Assembly: GCA_016715645.1 (NCBI GenBank)
Contig: JADJZR010000028.1
Span: 124,001 to 188,000 of the forward strand
DNA length: 64,000 bases
DNA from: Elusimicrobiota bacterium
Lineage (GTDB): Bacteria > Elusimicrobiota > Elusimicrobia > FEN-1173
Reading direction: 5' to 3'
Below the pieces are notes generated by a model. The model made no database searches. It was given only the letters and a program-made list of their open reading frames with translations, and was not told where the DNA came from. Below are positions 61,287 through 64,000 of this stretch, in pieces (the first letter of the stretch is position 1; each line of letters begins with the position of its first letter). The translations under genes and the position numbers were made by a program.

Positions 61287-63962
61287 TTAAAAATCCTTCA
61301 ACGCATCGACTCTGTTCCCAACGCCGGCCTCGAGGGGAAACAGGTCTTCGTTGCTACCCTTTGGTTTGCCCTGGGGTTTGCTCACCACGGGCCGAGAAGA
61401 GATCCCCGTGGGTTTCATGGCCGTCGGTTTCGGCGTAGACACGGTGGACCGCCCGCCCTGACCGCTAATCTTGAATCCGGATACCATGGCCTTCATTTCT
61501 TGGGCCTGGGCGGACAACTCTTCCGACGCGCTGGCGGACTCTTCGCTGTTCGCGGCGTTTTGTTGGGTCAGCTGGTTCATCTGTTCCATGGCCGTGTTCA
61601 CCTGGCCGACACCCGTGCTTTGCTGGTCGCTTGCCGCCGCAATCTCCGCCATCACTTCGCTCACCCGTTTGGCGTGGCCGTTGATCTCTTCCAAGTTCTT
61701 CATCACTTCCTGGTTAATGGTTACGCCGTTTTCGGCGTTCTTCACGGATCCCTCAATCATGTTGGCCGTGTTTTTTGCCGCTTCGGCGGAGCGCATGGCC
61801 AAGTTGCGCACTTCCTCGGCCACCACGGCAAACCCTTTGCCCGCTTCACCGGCCCGAGCGGCTTCGACCGCGGCGTTCAACGCCAACAGGTTGGTCTGGA
61901 ACGCGATTTCGTCAATGGTCTTGATGATCTTGGCGGTATCGTCTGATGACTTTTTAATCAGGTCCATTGCGGCGGACAACCGTTGCATGGAGCCCACCCC
62001 ATTTTCAGCCGAGGTTTTGGTGGCTTCCGCGATGCCGCGGGCTTCTTTGGCGTTGGCGGCGTTCTGGCGTGTCATGGCGTTCATCTCTTGGAGACTGCTG
62101 GAAACTTCTTCAAGGCTGGACGCCTGCTGGCTGGTGCCCTGGGCGAGAGACTGGGCCCCGGTACCGATCTGGCCAGCGGCGCTGGCGATCTGGTCGGACC
62201 CCACGGCCACCTGTTGAAGGCTTTCGTCGAGCGTTTGAGCGGCGGCATTCACGGCGTCTTTGATCCGCGCGTGGTCGCCTTGGTAGGTGCCGGTCACCCG
62301 GGCGGTCATGTCTTTGGCCGCGAGACGTTCCAGGACGGTGGTCGCGTCTTGCACCGGCGCGATCACCGCGTCAAGGGTGTTGTTGAACCCGTCGACAATG
62401 TCCCTGTATCCACCCTGGAATTTGTCCGGTTGTCCACGCCGGGACAGCTGTCCCTTTTTGATGGCGACGGTCATGCCGTTGAACTCATCAACCAGCCCAC
62501 CCACCTGTTTTAGGGCAAACCCCAGATTTTTTGACAAAACGTCTTTCTCGGATTTCGGTGAAACTGTCGCGGAGGTGTCGCCCTGGCCCAGGGATTGGGC
62601 GCAGGAGGCGAGTTCTTTTAAGTAAGTGATCATGCCGCGGAACGCGTTTGCCAAACGACCGATTTCGTCAGTGGATCGTATGTCAATGGTTTGGTCTACA
62701 TCGCCCAGGGTGATTTGATCCGCAACGCCCACGAGTTGAGTTAAGGGTCGGGTCATGCGGGTCGTCACAATTATGGCGATCGCCACAACGAGCAGAATCC
62801 CCAACCCGCTGAACAGCATGTTTAACAACGTGAGTCGTTCAAACCCTTTTTTGATGAGCTGGCTGGAATCGCTCAGTTCATCAATGTAGGCGGTGGACAA
62901 GATAACCCAATCCCAGTTTTTATAGTAACTGATCGCGGCAATTTTAGGTCGGGGAGCCGGATCCCCGGCATTTTGCCATTCGTACTTGTAGAGAGCCGTT
63001 TCATTGTCACCTAAAGCCAGGGCCTTCTCCACCATTTCTTGAATGATGAGTCGTCCCTGGTTGTTTTTGGTTCCGCTGATATCTTCCCCGTCACGGGCCC
63101 CGTCTTTGGAAATGATGTAACGGCCTTTCATGTTGCCGGTCCCGCCCAACACCGCCACGTAACCCGATTGGCCGATCCGTTTCCCAATGATGGCTTTACG
63201 GAGAGAGGAATTCTGGTCTTGGTTAACTCCAAAAAAAATCATTCCGGTTACTTGGCCGTTCAGCCCCACCAACGGTTCATAGGCCGTTGTGTGCCAAGCG
63301 TCAACGACAAAAGCTCTGCCTGTGTAAGGTTTGCCGCTTAAGATCGATGCCACGACGGGATTTTTGTTTCCGTCCGGCTGGACAGCAGGAATATACGTGC
63401 CGATGGCGCGATTGCCGGATTTGGATTTGACATTGGTCGCGACCCGCAACATGTCTCCCGCCCCGTTGATGCGTTGAAACACTGTGCACACACCGCCCAC
63501 TTGGTTTTTCACATCATCCACGAGAGGAACTTTTTCGTCAAACGAGGTCGTTTGGCCCAACCACCGCCCCCCCAACAGCATCTTGGGCAATCGCACTTCT
63601 TTGGTTTCCTGGTTAAACTGGTTAACGGGTTGCCAATCGACCATTTCACCGGAAAAACTGAACCCGCCTTGTGTCTTCATCATATTGCGAGCAATGTCGA
63701 TCCCGACTTCCACACTTTTGATCAAGCTGTCGTTCGTGGCGGAACATAAATCCATCACCAAATTATTGAGGGTTTCCGCTCGGTTGTTCATCCCCTCTTC
63801 CAGATGGTCGTACACGTCGCGGGCCAGGCGGGTCGATGTTTTCATATTGACCAGCAACGACACGGCCATGGGAAGCAGAGCCGCAACCAAGACCAACAGA
63901 ATAATTCTGGAACGAACGGATTGAAGGCCGTTCCAACCGGGACGATTTATTTTGTCAAGCAT
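61287..63962 (-). CDS. Methyl-accepting chemotaxis protein with large periplasmic Cache-type sensor
   Basis: The 891-residue intact receptor starts at ATG 63962 after GAGGAGT. The first helix is near 18-40. A long periplasmic Cache-type region (about 45-370) includes DATKWRG-like segments VNQFNQETKEVRLPKMLLGG and AWHTTAYEPLVGLNGQVTGM. The second helix is near 378-398, followed by HAMP (TRPLTQLVGVADQITLGDVD), a second HAMP-like linker and the MA signalling domain with IDEIAFQTNLLALNAAVEAA. There is no NWETF-type tether, so CheR recruitment is tether-independent. Its C-terminal 350 codons are nearly identical to the decayed receptor next to it. Confidence 0.9.
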   Translation of the reverse strand: MLDKINRPGWNGLQSVRSRIILLVLVAALLPMAVSLLVNMKTSTRLARDVYDHLEEGMNNRAETLNNLVMDLCSATNDSLIKSVEVGIDIARNMMKTQGGFSFSGEMVDWQPVNQFNQETKEVRLPKMLLGGRWLGQTTSFDEKVPLVDDVKNQVGGVCTVFQRINGAGDMLRVATNVKSKSGNRAIGTYIPAVQPDGNKNPVVASILSGKPYTGRAFVVDAWHTTAYEPLVGLNGQVTGMIFFGVNQDQNSSLRKAIIGKRIGQSGYVAVLGGTGNMKGRYIISKDGARDGEDISGTKNNQGRLIIQEMVEKALALGDNETALYKYEWQNAGDPAPRPKIAAISYYKNWDWVILSTAYIDELSDSSQLIKKGFERLTLLNMLFSGLGILLVVAIAIIVTTRMTRPLTQLVGVADQITLGDVDQTIDIRSTDEIGRLANAFRGMITYLKELASCAQSLGQGDTSATVSPKSEKDVLSKNLGFALKQVGGLVDEFNGMTVAIKKGQLSRRGQPDKFQGGYRDIVDGFNNTLDAVIAPVQDATTVLERLAAKDMTARVTGTYQGDHARIKDAVNAAAQTLDESLQQVAVGSDQIASAAGQIGTGAQSLAQGTSQQASSLEEVSSSLQEMNAMTRQNAANAKEARGIAEATKTSAENGVGSMQRLSAAMDLIKKSSDDTAKIIKTIDEIAFQTNLLALNAAVEAARAGEAGKGFAVVAEEVRNLAMRSAEAAKNTANMIEGSVKNAENGVTINQEVMKNLEEINGHAKRVSEVMAEIAAASDQQSTGVGQVNTAMEQMNQLTQQNAANSEESASASEELSAQAQEMKAMVSGFKISGQGGRSTVSTPKPTAMKPTGISSRPVVSKPQGKPKGSNEDLFPLEAGVGNRVDALKDF

Positions 63963-64000
63963 GACATACTCCTCTGTGATTAAAATTTGACCTGAAGCTG

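Noticed and set aside
39..64000. Prophage or insertion-sequence genes
   Set aside because: I saw no transposase, integrase or phage structural gene in any frame.

Overview
The window comes from a G+C-rich, flagellated, diderm bacterium. It carries genes for flagellar L and P rings (flgH, flgI), an ExbB/ExbD/TonB-type energising system, and several outer-membrane-like or lipoprotein products. I cannot fix the phylum from the sequence alone. A poorly sampled lineage such as Elusimicrobiota is a guess, not a demonstration. TTG and GTG starts with good Shine-Dalgarno (SD) sequences are frequent, and genes are tightly packed with many ATGA or GTGA stop/start overlaps.

Layout. 1-6.3 kb holds housekeeping and accessory genes: an ornithine cyclodeaminase-family dehydrogenase cut by the window edge, a DUF1015 protein, a YfhO-like membrane protein, a tandem universal stress protein, and an alpha/beta hydrolase whose nucleophile serine is glycine. 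6.3-6.6 kb holds an intact tRNA-Thr(UGU) preceded by a tRNA relic containing a perfect 53-bp tandem duplication. 6.6-10.1 kb encodes a secreted HEAT-repeat protein with ExbB, ExbD and a TonB-like protein. 10.2-15.2 kb holds a small CxxC protein, parA, parB, a lipoprotein, a glycosyltransferase and two exported beta-rich proteins. 15.2-19.3 kb carries a PilZ-like gene, motB (frameshifted), motA, a sigma54 activator and a bacteriohemerythrin.

19.4-40.5 kb is one long flagellar supercluster on the + strand: flgB, flgC, a trigger-factor-like gene, fliE, F, G, H, I, J, motE-like, fliK, flgD, a small flagellar-operon gene, flgE, fliL, M, N, O, P, Q, R, flhB, flhA, fliA and a PilZ gene. A hybrid kinase follows to 43.0 kb. 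43-53.1 kb on the - strand carries a divergent rpoN, a hybrid kinase, csrA, fliW, flgL, flgK, flgN, flgM, flgJ, flgI, flgH, a mini-flgA, flgG and flgF. 53.2-64 kb carries accessory membrane and kinase genes, then cheR, two cheY-like genes, cheX, a decayed chemoreceptor and an intact one.

Logic. Three sigma54-type promoters (before flgB, flgE and flgF) plus the encoded RpoN, an NtrC-class activator and two hybrid kinases indicate a FlgS/FlgR/RpoN-like middle-gene cascade. FliA, FlgM and three sigma28-type promoters (motA, hemerythrin, and a 141-aa orphan) indicate a late-gene tier. FliW and CsrA indicate post-transcriptional control of flagellin, but no flagellin, fliD, fliS, cheA, cheW, flhF or flhG is present here.

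The best novelty candidate is the trigger-factor-like protein between flgC and fliE. It keeps the ribosome-docking signature and the C-terminal chaperone part but has exactly lost the FKBP (PPIase) domain. A second theme is a series of single-base frameshifts (motB, fliI, fliK, fliL, a kinase, and a chemoreceptor with two). These need read-level checking before any biological reading.
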